From Methanomassiliicoccales archaeon RumEn M2 (GTDB taxonomy: Archaea > Thermoplasmatota > Thermoplasmata > Methanomassiliicoccales > Methanomethylophilaceae), in assembly GCA_001421175.1 (NCBI GenBank), contig LJKL01000005.1, positions 1 to 64,000 of the forward strand: 64,000 bases of DNA, given 5' to 3'. The notes under the pieces were generated by a model. The model was not told the DNA's origin. It worked only from the letters and a program-made list of their open reading frames with translations, and did not search any database. A program made the position numbers and the translations under genes. This document shows, in pieces, positions 53,203 through 62,018 of this stretch (position 1 is its first letter; each line of letters begins with the position of its first letter).

Positions 53203-54364
53203 CAGATCAGACCTCCGGTATGCATCACGACGACCAACAGGAGATTGATCACGGACAACGGCATCAGCACCTTCCAACCCACGTTGAGGATCTGGTCGAT
53301 CCTGACACGGGGTATGGCCAGCCTGGCCATTATGAAGAAGAAGAACACGGCGAATATCTTAGCAGGAACACAAGCTCCGGGACCGCTGTTCCTCCGTATC
53401 CGAAGGGCAGGAGCCAGCCACCCATATAGAGGATGACTATGAGACCGCAGCAGACGTATCCTCTGAAGTAGTCTCCCAGCATTATGAGCCCCCATTTCAT
53501 TCCGGCGTACTCCGTCTGCCATCCTTCGACAAGCTCGGATTCTGCCTCTGCAAGGTCGAAGGGTGAGCGCTCGGATTCTGCCACGGCGCAGATGAAGAAG
53601 GTAAAGAAACCTAGGATCTGCGGAACCATGAACCACATCTCGGACTGGGCGTTCACTATGCTGTTTATGTTGAAGCTGCCGGTCTGGAGTATGACCGCAG
53701 TCATGAGGATGAGCATCGGTATCTCATAGGATATCATCAGCTCGGCCGCCCTGAATCCGGCGATCATCGAATACTTGTTGTTCTGCGCCCAGGACGCTCC
53801 CAGTATGAAGAAGGGAGCCAGAGCGAAGAGCGCGTATATCATCAATATCCCGGCCGGGTAGTCCATTATGAACCATCTGTCGGACAGAGGTATCATGCAG
53901 GCAGCGAGGACTGCAGTCCCTATTATGAGGGCGAGGGCCCACCAGTAGATCTTCTTGTCTACGCTTTTGGGCACTACGTTCTCCTTCATGAAGGTCTTCA
54001 GACCGTCGCCGAGGCACTGGAAATAACCCAGGGGACCGATCTTGGTTCCCCTTCTGTCCATTCCCCTTCCCATGACCTTACGTTCCTGCCATATCATCGT
54101 CAGATTCACGACGAATCCCGCTGCGAATATCACCAGCACCATCAGTATAATGGCGAAGGCGTTGACAAGGGCATCGGAGACCAGCCATGTGGAAAGACCG
54201 TTACCGGGAACGAGAAGGTTGATGAGCCAGGCGATCGTTCCTCCCAGGAGCTCCCACAATTTCGCGCCTATATCATAAGGCAGATTGTAGACTCCGAAGG
54301 GGTAGAATGCGTTATCCACGGGGTTATCGAATGTCACCCAATTGAGTATGCTGTCGTATCCCAT
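53202..54364 (-). CDS. fpoH: Fpo-like complex subunit FpoH (NuoH-like; frameshifted in this sequence)
   Basis: The joined protein has 387 residues and about eight membrane helices. ERKVMGRGMDRRGTKIGPLG and ESERSPFDLAEAESELVEGW, the quinone-site loop with its acidic residues, are intact. The frame breaks at about 53380: inserting one G in CCCGG gives AVPGACVPAKIFAVFFF and continues MARLAIPRVRIDQILNVGWK to the end. Loss of this core subunit within an otherwise intact operon is improbable. Confidence 0.92.
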
Positions 54365-54368
54365 GTTC

Positions 54369-55493
54369 TCACCTATCCGTCTCACCCAGGCACATGTCGA
54401 TCATGGCCATGACCGCAGGTATATCCGCCACTCTGCATCCGTCGAGCATCGCTTTGGATGCCGAGACGTTCACGAAGACCGGGCTGCGGACCTTGAGCCT
54501 GTAGGGGCTCCCGCTTCCGTCAGAGACCAGGTACATCAGAGCGTCTCCGCGGGGGTCCTCTATATGTGCCATATGAGTCCCGGCAGGGATCTTCTTGGAT
54601 ACCTTCAGACGGTACGGAGCGGTCTTCGGGATCTTCTGGAGGGCGTTGAACGCCTGCCTTATGATCTCGCAGCTCTGGAACATCTCCTCTACGCGAACCC
54701 TGTATCTGGCATATGCATCCCCGTCCTTGAGAACAGGGACTTCGAAGTCCAGCTTGTCATATGCAGCATAGGGGTCATCACGGCGCACATCGTAATCGAC
54801 GCCGCAGCCTCTCATGGCCGGACCCGTTATCCCGAGGTTGGCCACCTGCTTCTTCGTAAGATATGATATTCCTTTCAGCCTGCTCACGAACACCGAGGAC
54901 TCGTCTGTCAGATTGATGATGTCCCAGAGGGAGTTCTCAAAACGGTCGACGACCCTCATGCAGTCCCTTTCAAAGTAGTAGGGCATGTCATTCCTGACAC
55001 CTCCGATGCGCGGATAGTTAGTTGTGAGTCTCTGTCCGCACAATCTCACGTTGAGGTCGAGGAAGAACTCCCTCTCTCTGAGGCACCACAGGAAGATGGT
55101 CAGGTTGCCCAGGTCGGTACCGAGCGCCGCCAGCCACATTAGGTGGGACTGTATGCGGCAGATCTCGTCGGCTACGACCCTCAGATACTGGGCCCTCTCC
55201 GGCACCTCTACGTCCAGTGCCTCTTCGGCCACTTTGCAGTACAGATGGGACCAGGTCATGGAGGCAGAGTAGCAAAGACGGTCCGCCATCGGGATTATCT
55301 TCGCGTATGTCCTGTTCTCGCACTCCTTCTCCCACCCGCGGTGCAGATAGCCTACCTCAGGCTCCGCATCGAGGATGTACTCTCCGTCGACCTTGACCCT
55401 GAGGGTCCAAAGTCCGTGAGAGAACGGGTGCTGCGGGCCCATTGTGACCCACATCTTGTCCGTATGATATCCGGTTCTGCTCAGCTCACTCAT
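54369..55493 (-). CDS. fpoD: Fpo-like complex subunit FpoD (NuoD-like, quinone/phenazine-site subunit)
   Basis: A 374-residue subunit of the NuoD/[NiFe]-hydrogenase large-subunit family. It has MGPQHPFSHGLWTLRVKVDGE at residues 17-37, GYLHRGWEKECENR, and RGCGVDYDVRRDDPYAAYD. It lacks the C-x2-C pairs that bind nickel in hydrogenases. The gene is four bases from fpoH and overlaps fpoC by eight. Confidence 0.94.
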   Translation of the reverse strand: MSELSRTGYHTDKMWVTMGPQHPFSHGLWTLRVKVDGEYILDAEPEVGYLHRGWEKECENRTYAKIIPMADRLCYSASMTWSHLYCKVAEEALDVEVPERAQYLRVVADEICRIQSHLMWLAALGTDLGNLTIFLWCLREREFFLDLNVRLCGQRLTTNYPRIGGVRNDMPYYFERDCMRVVDRFENSLWDIINLTDESSVFVSRLKGISYLTKKQVANLGITGPAMRGCGVDYDVRRDDPYAAYDKLDFEVPVLKDGDAYARYRVRVEEMFQSCEIIRQAFNALQKIPKTAPYRLKVSKKIPAGTHMAHIEDPRGDALMYLVSDGSGSPYRLKVRSPVFVNVSASKAMLDGCRVADIPAVMAMIDMCLGETDR

Positions 55494-55992
55494 CTGGTTG
55501 CCCCCTAAGTTTGTAAGATTTCCTGAAAGGGTAGAATTCGTAGCTCTTCGGTGTCAGCAGCCTCTCCAGCTTGGGGTGGTTGTCGAATATGATCCCGAAA
55601 AGCTCGTAAGCCTCTCTCTCGTGCCAATTGGCACCTTCCCAAATATCGGTGACGCTCCTTATGTGAGGGTCATCATTGGGTATGTCGGCGGTGATCTCCA
55701 CGACCATCCCTGTAAGGTAGTTCGTGATATGGTACACCGTTTGCATATGGTCTACCCAATCCACCGCCGTGACTGATATTATGTGCTCGAAGTTAAGCCT
55801 GTCATGTACATACTGGCACAATTCGTAAAGAGTGTCCCTGTCCGTGTCCATGTACAGCCTGCGGCCTTCATTATCGGCCTTGGAGTTCTTCTTCGTGTTC
55901 TGTCTAAAGACCACTTTCGATCCGAACTTGCCTTTTATGAGCGCTTCAACATCCGTTTTGATAGGAGCCTCAATCATCGCATCTTCAGGCAT
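55486..55992 (-). CDS. fpoC: Fpo-like complex subunit FpoC (NuoC-like)
   Basis: A 168-residue peripheral subunit. The family region reads WEGANWHEREAYELFGIIFDNHPKLERLL, close to the NuoC consensus W-x4-W-x-E-R-E-x2-D-x2-G. ATG 55992 is used; the longer upstream frame overlaps fpoB out of phase. It links FpoD to FpoB in the peripheral arm. Confidence 0.93.
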   Translation of the reverse strand: MPEDAMIEAPIKTDVEALIKGKFGSKVVFRQNTKKNSKADNEGRRLYMDTDRDTLYELCQYVHDRLNFEHIISVTAVDWVDHMQTVYHITNYLTGMVVEITADIPNDDPHIRSVTDIWEGANWHEREAYELFGIIFDNHPKLERLLTPKSYEFYPFRKSYKLRGQPDE

Positions 55993-55994
55993 GT

Positions 55995-56558
55995 TCAGTC
56001 CTCCATGAAAACGCCTCTCTTGAAGTAGGCGTCTATCTTCTTCTGCAGGAGCATGAAACCGTCGATCATGGCATCGGGCTTTATGGGGCATCCGGGGATG
56101 TAAACATCCACTGGCACAATCTGATCCAATCCCTGCACTATGTTATAGGAATCGTACCAGGGGCCGCCGGAAATGGCGCACTCGCCCATGGCCACCACCC
56201 ACTTGGGGGCGGGTATCTGCTCGTAGAGACGCCTGAGATCGGGGCGGATCTTCTTAGAGATCCATCCGTTTATCAGAAGAACGTCTGTCTGCCTGGGAGA
56301 TGAACGGTAGATCATGCCCAGCCTTTCGGCATCATGCTTCGGTGCGGAGGCCGCGGCCATCTCAATGGCACAGCACGCAAGGCCGAAGTGCAGGGGGTGC
56401 ATAGAATTCCTCATCGCCCAAGACCAAATAGGCCCGGTGAGCCTGTCTACGGCCCTTTTCGTCCCTGCGGACAGCAGTTCATTTATGGTCGCATTGGACC
56501 AGCTCATGAACTCATCTACACTCATCGCAACGGCGTGGGGATACATGCTCATATCCAT
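55995..56558 (-). CDS. fpoB: Fpo-like complex subunit FpoB (NuoB-like, N2-cluster subunit)
   Basis: A 187-residue subunit carrying the terminal [4Fe-4S] cluster. The tandem Cys of LACCAIEM, then MGECAISGGPWYD and IPGCPIKPDA, supply the four ligands. ATG 56558 is chosen because the sequence before it belongs to fpoA in another frame. It overlaps the fpoA stop by ten bases. Confidence 0.94.
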   Translation of the reverse strand: MDMSMYPHAVAMSVDEFMSWSNATINELLSAGTKRAVDRLTGPIWSWAMRNSMHPLHFGLACCAIEMAAASAPKHDAERLGMIYRSSPRQTDVLLINGWISKKIRPDLRRLYEQIPAPKWVVAMGECAISGGPWYDSYNIVQGLDQIVPVDVYIPGCPIKPDAMIDGFMLLQKKIDAYFKRGVFMED

Positions 56559-56884
56559 ATGGTTTCCTCCCTTTTCAGAGCGTAAGCCACACCCACCATG
56601 AGAAGCACGAGGAACACCATACCCCAGAGGATACCGGTGTTGGAGAGGGCGCCGAATGCGACGGCCCAAATGAGGAGGAAAGTAGCGACCAGATCAAAAA
56701 TCAAGAAGATGATTCCGAAGGAATAATACTGGAATCTGAACTGGACGTTGGCCTCACCGATAGGCTCGGAGCCGCATTCATACGTCATCTGCTTCCATGC
56801 TGTGGGTTTGTTGGGCCTAAGGAACCTAGACATCCACCATGCCAATGGCGCAAAGCCTATCGCAAGAAGGGCCAAGACCACCAA
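56549..56884 (-). CDS. fpoA: Fpo-like complex subunit FpoA (NuoA-like)
   Basis: A 111-residue, three-helix subunit with YECGSEPIGEANVQFRFQYYSFGIIFLIFDL, the NuoA signature including its loop Cys. It is the first gene of the operon and begins at a non-ATG codon (TTG 56884, or GTG next to it), since TGA lies three codons upstream. A TATA-like TTTAATAC near 56930-56940 on the minus strand would start transcription about 25-30 bases before it. No fpoF or fpoO accompanies the operon. Confidence 0.92.
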   Translation of the reverse strand: MVVLALLAIGFAPLAWWMSRFLRPNKPTAWKQMTYECGSEPIGEANVQFRFQYYSFGIIFLIFDLVATFLLIWAVAFGALSNTGILWGMVFLVLLMVGVAYALKREETIWI

Positions 56885-57061
56885 GTATGTAACTCACAAC
56901 TAGTGACATTGGGTGTCCGTGATGCCCTGTAAGTATTAAAGGTTAGGGCATGCGCGAATGAATAAGAAAGGCAAAATAAGAGCGCGAAACGGACCTGTGG
57001 CTATGCTCAAGGATTATATCGGCATATGGCCTTGACAGCATCAAAGGCGGTGTTCTAGAGG

Positions 57062-57859
57062 ATGAGGGTAGGATTCATCGGCGCAGGTAAAATGGCAAAG
57101 GCAATGATACGGGGGCTGATATCTCACGGGATAGCGCCCGGCGAGATACTGGTCTGCACCAGCAATCCTGTTTCCTGCGCCGCGGTCTCTTCCGAATACG
57201 GTGTGAGAGGCTGCGAAAGCCCCGCAGAGGTTGCAAAGGAAGCGAATATCCTGGTATTGGCCGTGAAACCTGTCCATGTCAGGGATGTGCTGTCTCATCC
57301 GGATATCAGGATGAACAGCCGTCACCTCCTCATAAGCGTTGCCGCAGGGATCAGGATATCAACTCTCAGAACATATGTGCCAGATGCAAGAATCGTAAGG
57401 GTGATGCCGAATCTGTGCAGCGCGGTCATGTCCGGGGTCTCCTGTTACACCATGGGCGACGGTACCGATTCAGATGACGAGAAGACGGTTAGAATGATGC
57501 TTGAATCCATGGGCCGCGCATTCAGGATCGAGGAGAAGGACATGGATGCCGTGTCCGGACTGAGCGGGAGCTCCCCTGCATTCGTTTTCATGGTGATAGA
57601 TGCCTTGGCGGACGGGGGGGTCAGGATGGGGCTGTCCGAGGAATTCGCTCTGGAGCTTGCCGCACTGACCGTGGAGGGGGCGGCCCGGACCGTGATGGGC
57701 ACCGGAGAGGACCCGGATATCCTGAAGGAGAATGTCTGCTCCCCGGGCGGGACCACCATAGAAGGAGTGAAGGTCCTTGAAGAAGGGGGACTCAGGAAGC
57801 TCATCAGCGACGCCGTCGTTGCCTCAGCACGGAAATCCGAGAGGATGAGCAAAGGATGA
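57062..57859 (+). CDS. proC: Pyrroline-5-carboxylate reductase
   Basis: A 265-residue protein with the Rossmann motif VGFIGAGKMAKAMIRGL at its start, AVKPVHVRDV near residue 66 and the C-terminal signature SGSSPAFVFMVIDALADGGVRMGL near 170. It makes the last step of proline synthesis, after ProB and ProA at 35.6-38.1 kb. GAGG lies immediately before ATG 57062, an unusually close ribosome site. It is divergent from fpoA. Confidence 0.93.
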   Translation: MRVGFIGAGKMAKAMIRGLISHGIAPGEILVCTSNPVSCAAVSSEYGVRGCESPAEVAKEANILVLAVKPVHVRDVLSHPDIRMNSRHLLISVAAGIRISTLRTYVPDARIVRVMPNLCSAVMSGVSCYTMGDGTDSDDEKTVRMMLESMGRAFRIEEKDMDAVSGLSGSSPAFVFMVIDALADGGVRMGLSEEFALELAALTVEGAARTVMGTGEDPDILKENVCSPGGTTIEGVKVLEEGGLRKLISDAVVASARKSERMSKG

Positions 57860-57885
57860 TCTCTATCCGCTATTCCGGCGGATGA

Positions 57886-59619
57886 TCAGCGTCTGCCCCT
57901 TCCGAACGCGGATTTGAGCAGCCCCGATATCACCCTGGGCGTGTTGGCCCATATAGATCCGGTCTTCCAATCCAGGTCCTTCTTGTTGCATACGGTGGAG
58001 AGCATGACCCTCTCTCCGTCCGCCTTGACCTCCCAGAGCTTCGCCTCCCTCTCCGTGAGATCGGATATCCTCATTATGTCGTCGATCCTGTGCATGAGGG
58101 TCCTGGCCATCTCGGTCCTCTCGGACCTCGCATCATACATCTCCTTGTCTATGCGGCCGATGGAGAACTCGGTTTCCGTCAGGACCTGTGCGGCATCGTA
58201 GGACACCTCTGCTATGGCATCCCTGTCCATCCAGACGGTCTCATAGGACAGCACCTGCTTCCACGATGGATTGTCCAGGAGGACCCTGTGCTCCTCGAGG
58301 GTCCTGGCGAATAATCTGTATCCCCATTTCTCAGGCTCCTCGAATATCCTGCTGCCGGGATCCACGAAAGGTGCGAACGGGGCGTTGTATATGAAAAGCG
58401 GCGCCTCCGGACCCGTGACCTCCCAGAGGCGCTTCGATGCGCTTGCGCTGTAGATCGCGGATTCCCTCGTTTGCTCGGGCAGACCTGTCATGTAGAAGAG
58501 ATCGAAACGTTGACATCCGTTGTCGAAAGCAGATCTGAGCGTCTTCTCTATCGAAGCGTTATCGTAATTCTTCCCCATGGCCTTCCTGACATTCTCGTCA
58601 TGGGAATCCGGAGAGAACTCCATGGTGTACTCCCCGATGCTCCTCTCCATCTCGGAGAAGAACTCATTCCCTGCCGGCAGGAATATCTCCATGCCCAGGT
58701 GATTCTTGACACCCTGGCGCCTGGCCTCGGAGAAGAAGCGGGAAGCGTAATCGTTGCCCCCCTGCCTCAGATCCCCGATTATGAATATAGGCGACTTCAG
58801 ATAGTCCTGTATCGCACAGATGTCCTCCACCAGCTTCTCCGGGGATCTGAAGGCGGGCTTGTTCCTGCAGAGGAGCCTTTTATTGGCGGAATGGGAGCCG
58901 CCGCACTCAGCGCAGTTGAGGCCGCAGCCTCTGACCGTGAACACTGACGTGAGCGGGTTCTTGTCCCAGCCCAGCCACGGCAGGGCGCCCTTCAGGTCCC
59001 TGTGCCTGAGGACGTTCTTTATCATGGTGCCGTAATCGAACTTCACATCATCGATCGTATCAGGAACGTAGGACAGAGGGTTCTTGCGGACCCTTCCGTC
59101 CTTATCCTTCCATGAGAGATTTGGAACAAGGGACAGGTCCCCTCCGCTCTCCAGGGTGCGCATCATCTCCACGTGCGGTATCTCCGTGGAATCACCGCGC
59201 ATCACCATGTCCACCTCCGGCCTTCTTATCAATTCGTCGCAGAAATAAGAGGATGAGAACCCGCCGAACTCCACTATCGAATCGGGATGGTACTTCTTTA
59301 CGATCTTCGCTATCTCGAGAGAACCGTGCGCGTGGGGCAGCCAGTGCAGGTCGATGGCATAAACATCGGCATCCAGGGATCTTATGCGCTTCTCAACGTC
59401 GAACTTGTCATTCTGCAGCATCTGCACTGCCAGATTGACTATCCTGGTACGGAATCCCGCCTCCTCCAAATGAGAGGACATGGTCATGAACCCCAGAGGA
59501 TACATCTCGAAGACCGGGGATGACGGCACCACGTCGCTGACCGGACCATAGAATATGGGCTTCTTTCTGAAATCATACACCGTGGGTGCATGCAGGAACA
59601 CAATGTCTGAGCTTGCCAT
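57886..59619 (-). CDS. B12-binding-domain radical SAM protein (Ta0216-like family)
   Basis: A 577-residue protein. Residues 1-160 form a cobalamin-binding-like Rossmann domain (LHWLPHAHGSLEIAKIV, then VEFGGFSSSYF). The radical SAM motif Cys-x3-Cys-x2-Cys is in RGCGLNCAECGGSHS near residue 230. A 180-residue C-terminal part is of unknown fold. It resembles the Thermoplasma Ta0216-type B12/radical SAM group as I recall it. Such enzymes methylate or rearrange unactivated carbons, and lipids are possible targets because it starts three bases after the cis-prenyltransferase gene. Confidence 0.82.
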   Translation of the reverse strand: MASSDIVFLHAPTVYDFRKKPIFYGPVSDVVPSSPVFEMYPLGFMTMSSHLEEAGFRTRIVNLAVQMLQNDKFDVEKRIRSLDADVYAIDLHWLPHAHGSLEIAKIVKKYHPDSIVEFGGFSSSYFCDELIRRPEVDMVMRGDSTEIPHVEMMRTLESGGDLSLVPNLSWKDKDGRVRKNPLSYVPDTIDDVKFDYGTMIKNVLRHRDLKGALPWLGWDKNPLTSVFTVRGCGLNCAECGGSHSANKRLLCRNKPAFRSPEKLVEDICAIQDYLKSPIFIIGDLRQGGNDYASRFFSEARRQGVKNHLGMEIFLPAGNEFFSEMERSIGEYTMEFSPDSHDENVRKAMGKNYDNASIEKTLRSAFDNGCQRFDLFYMTGLPEQTRESAIYSASASKRLWEVTGPEAPLFIYNAPFAPFVDPGSRIFEEPEKWGYRLFARTLEEHRVLLDNPSWKQVLSYETVWMDRDAIAEVSYDAAQVLTETEFSIGRIDKEMYDARSERTEMARTLMHRIDDIMRISDLTEREAKLWEVKADGERVMLSTVCNKKDLDWKTGSIWANTPRVISGLLKSAFGRGRR

Positions 59620-59622
59620 ATT

Positions 59623-60402
59623 TCACTTCCCGTAGCGCCTTTTGCGCTGCTGATATGATCTTATGGCCCTGAGGAAATCGATATACCTGAATCCGGGCCA
59701 GTATACGTCTGCGAAATAGAGCTCGGAATATGCCATCTGCCACAGGAGGAAGTTGGATATCCGCAGCTCGCCGGAGGTCCTGAGCATGAGGTCGGGGTCC
59801 GGCATCTCGTACGTATACATGTGCCGGGATATTGCCAACTCGTCTATATCTTTAACGTCCATCTTCCCGTCCAGGACATCCTTGGCGATCTCCTTCACCG
59901 CTTTGACGATCTCCTGTCTGCCGCCATATGCAACAGCAATATTCAGGGAGAAATCGGAATATCCCTTTGTTCTCTCCTCCGCATAGGCGACCGCGTTCCT
60001 GAAGCCGTCGGGGAACATGTCCTTCTCGCCGATTATCCTTAGTCTGACCCTGTTCTTGTGGGTCTTCTCATCGTCGGCGAAATGCATTATCGTCTCCTCC
60101 ATCAGATCGAAGAGGAAGCTCACCTCTTCTTCCTCACGGGAGAAGTTCTCGGTGGAGAATGCGTAGACGGAAAGGGTCTTGACCTTGACCTTGTAGCACC
60201 ACTCCAGGACCTCTTCCAGCTTGTCCTTCCCCTTTATGTGGCCTTCCTTCTCGTCGGCCCTCAGGACCTCTGTGGCATACCTGCGGTTACCGTCCATTAT
60301 TATTGCTATATGCTCGGGGATATTGCCTTGCAGGACCTCGTTTTCCAGCTTGTCCTCGTACTTGCTGTAGGCCTTGTTGGTGAATATTCCCGGGATCTTC
60401 AT
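59623..60402 (-). CDS. uppS: Cis-prenyltransferase (undecaprenyl diphosphate synthase family)
   Basis: A 259-residue protein with IAIIMDGNRRYA near residue 33 (catalytic Asp in the MDGN motif), LSVYAFSTENFSREEEEV near 80 and PDLMLRTSGELRISNFLLWQMAYSELYF near 200. Archaeal members make the polyprenyl (dolichol) diphosphate used in glycosylation. ATG 60402 is preferred, although TTG 60411 lies closer to the GAGG site. It overlaps or abuts the marker-11 gene. Confidence 0.92.
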   Translation of the reverse strand: MKIPGIFTNKAYSKYEDKLENEVLQGNIPEHIAIIMDGNRRYATEVLRADEKEGHIKGKDKLEEVLEWCYKVKVKTLSVYAFSTENFSREEEEVSFLFDLMEETIMHFADDEKTHKNRVRLRIIGEKDMFPDGFRNAVAYAEERTKGYSDFSLNIAVAYGGRQEIVKAVKEIAKDVLDGKMDVKDIDELAISRHMYTYEMPDPDLMLRTSGELRISNFLLWQMAYSELYFADVYWPGFRYIDFLRAIRSYQQRKRRYGK

Positions 60403-60403
60403 T

Positions 60404-61357
60404 TCAATCAAAATCCTCTGGCAGCCCTGCGGACCTCAGGCCCATATCGAAGCAGCCTATTGCCGCAACGGCACCTATGATGCCTTTCGTGCCCTTCTTG
60501 AGGCCGTAGGTCCTGACGCCGTTCCTCTTGGCTATGTCAACGGCATCCTTCTCGGTGTAGAGTATGCTCTTCGCCTTCCAGCTCCAGTCCTGCAGCTCCT
60601 CGGGTATCCTGAGTCCTTCGTATACGGTCATCACCGTATCATCCGACACGGATTCCTTGGTGAAGAACTCCTTCGCATACTCTATCAGCTTCTCCTTGTC
60701 CTCCTCCTTTATGGCGAAGGATATGGCTGTGGAGCAGCAGTTGGTCGTCTTGTTCGGAGCCTCCGGATTCAGCTGGATGATCTTGTGCTCTATGAACTCC
60801 CCGTAAGGGCATTCCTTGCTCATCTTCATGGTCACCACCCATGTGGCTCCCTGGCTGGGCGTGTCGGTGTCATCCAGTCCCAGGATGACACGGATCATCT
60901 TCGGCGTAATGACTTCCACTTCCGCTCTGTGGGCACCGCCGATCTTGAAATCGTCAGGATAAATCGTCTCTATGACATCAGGTGCCTGCGGTATGCATGC
61001 GCCTATCCCCACCGAGGCTCCGGCCAGACCGACCCAGTGGGACTTGACCCTGTCCCCTTCGACGGTCAGGGATTTGAGGCCCTGGGCACCGTATTTCGCA
61101 GAAGCGGGACCGAAACTGAGCTCCCTCTCTCCTATCTCCACGTCCATCGTCATAGAGGTGCCCATAGCCTTTATGTCGGTAATGACGCCGCCCGTCCGCT
61201 TCCTGTTGACTATGTCCCATTCTATAGGTCCGCGGGCGATGCAGTCCTCCAGGATCTGCGCGACTCCGTTCTTCTCGTCAACAAGGGTGATATACCTCTT
61301 ACAGAAGAGAGGACCGAACTTCTTCCTGACCTCTTCCGGCGTCATTATCGTAGGCAT
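60404..61357 (-). CDS. Methanogenesis marker protein 11
   Basis: A 317-residue protein whose VILGLDDTDTPSQGATW (DDTD motif) and CCSTAISFAI agree with methanogenesis marker 11, a family distantly related to the tRNA(Ile2) agmatidine synthase TiaS. Its biochemical role is not settled. ATG 61357 is chosen because GGAG lies eight bases upstream; GTG 61366 overlaps the kptA stop. It is in an operon with kptA, uppS and the B12 radical SAM gene. Confidence 0.82.
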   Translation of the reverse strand: MPTIMTPEEVRKKFGPLFCKRYITLVDEKNGVAQILEDCIARGPIEWDIVNRKRTGGVITDIKAMGTSMTMDVEIGERELSFGPASAKYGAQGLKSLTVEGDRVKSHWVGLAGASVGIGACIPQAPDVIETIYPDDFKIGGAHRAEVEVITPKMIRVILGLDDTDTPSQGATWVVTMKMSKECPYGEFIEHKIIQLNPEAPNKTTNCCSTAISFAIKEEDKEKLIEYAKEFFTKESVSDDTVMTVYEGLRIPEELQDWSWKAKSILYTEKDAVDIAKRNGVRTYGLKKGTKGIIGAVAAIGCFDMGLRSAGLPEDFD

Positions 61358-61362
61358 GGTTT

Positions 61363-62001
61363 TCACTCCGTCTCTTCTTCATATATTATGCTGAGACATT
61401 CCGGAGGGACGTGCTTGCACAGGAAGACCGTCTTGGCGGCCTTTCCGATATCGTATCCTGCGTCGAAGCAGGCATTCACGTCTATCTCGAGTATTACCGG
61501 CTGCTCCACACGCACCGATCCCGCATTGAACGCATCCTGATATGTCAGCGACAGGTGCACCATCGCCCTGTCAGAAGGATAAAGGCCCGACTCTAGTATG
61601 AGGTCCGTTTCCTCCGGAGCGGTCGGATAGTACAGATAGTCCGGGACATTCTCTGTGTTCAGGACCATGTCGAGCTCTATCGTGTGCCCGTAGGTAGCTC
61701 TCACGACGTTCCCGGACACCTGGTATCTTCCTTTGGGATCCGTGTCCACCAGCGCCACTATATGATGCGGCCTGAGCCAGTGCATCCTGGGATTCTTCTC
61801 CTTGATCACACCCACTATGTCTCTCATATCCACAAAGCCCTGGTCATCCATACTGAGGTCGAACCTGCCGTGCCTCAGTATTCCTGCCAGGGACCTTCCG
61901 AGCCTTTCGGTCTCGAAATCATTCATTATGAATTTTCCTTCCTCTCCGCAAACAGGACACTGGTCCTCCCGGAAGTATCCGTGATCCTCACATTCCCTCA
62001 T
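61363..62001 (-). CDS. kptA: RNA 2'-phosphotransferase, Tpt1/KptA family
   Basis: A 212-residue protein. A short zinc finger (CEDHGYFREDQCPVCG) opens the protein, then LAGILRHGRFDLSMDDQGFVDM, HHIVALVDTDPKGRYQ and RATYGHT form the KptA active-site regions with Arg and His residues. It transfers a 2'-phosphate from RNA to NAD. It follows folD by 17 bases and overlaps the next gene. Confidence 0.9.
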   Translation of the reverse strand: MRECEDHGYFREDQCPVCGEEGKFIMNDFETERLGRSLAGILRHGRFDLSMDDQGFVDMRDIVGVIKEKNPRMHWLRPHHIVALVDTDPKGRYQVSGNVVRATYGHTIELDMVLNTENVPDYLYYPTAPEETDLILESGLYPSDRAMVHLSLTYQDAFNAGSVRVEQPVILEIDVNACFDAGYDIGKAAKTVFLCKHVPPECLSIIYEEETE

Positions 62002-62018
62002 CTTTCCTCACCTTTTGG

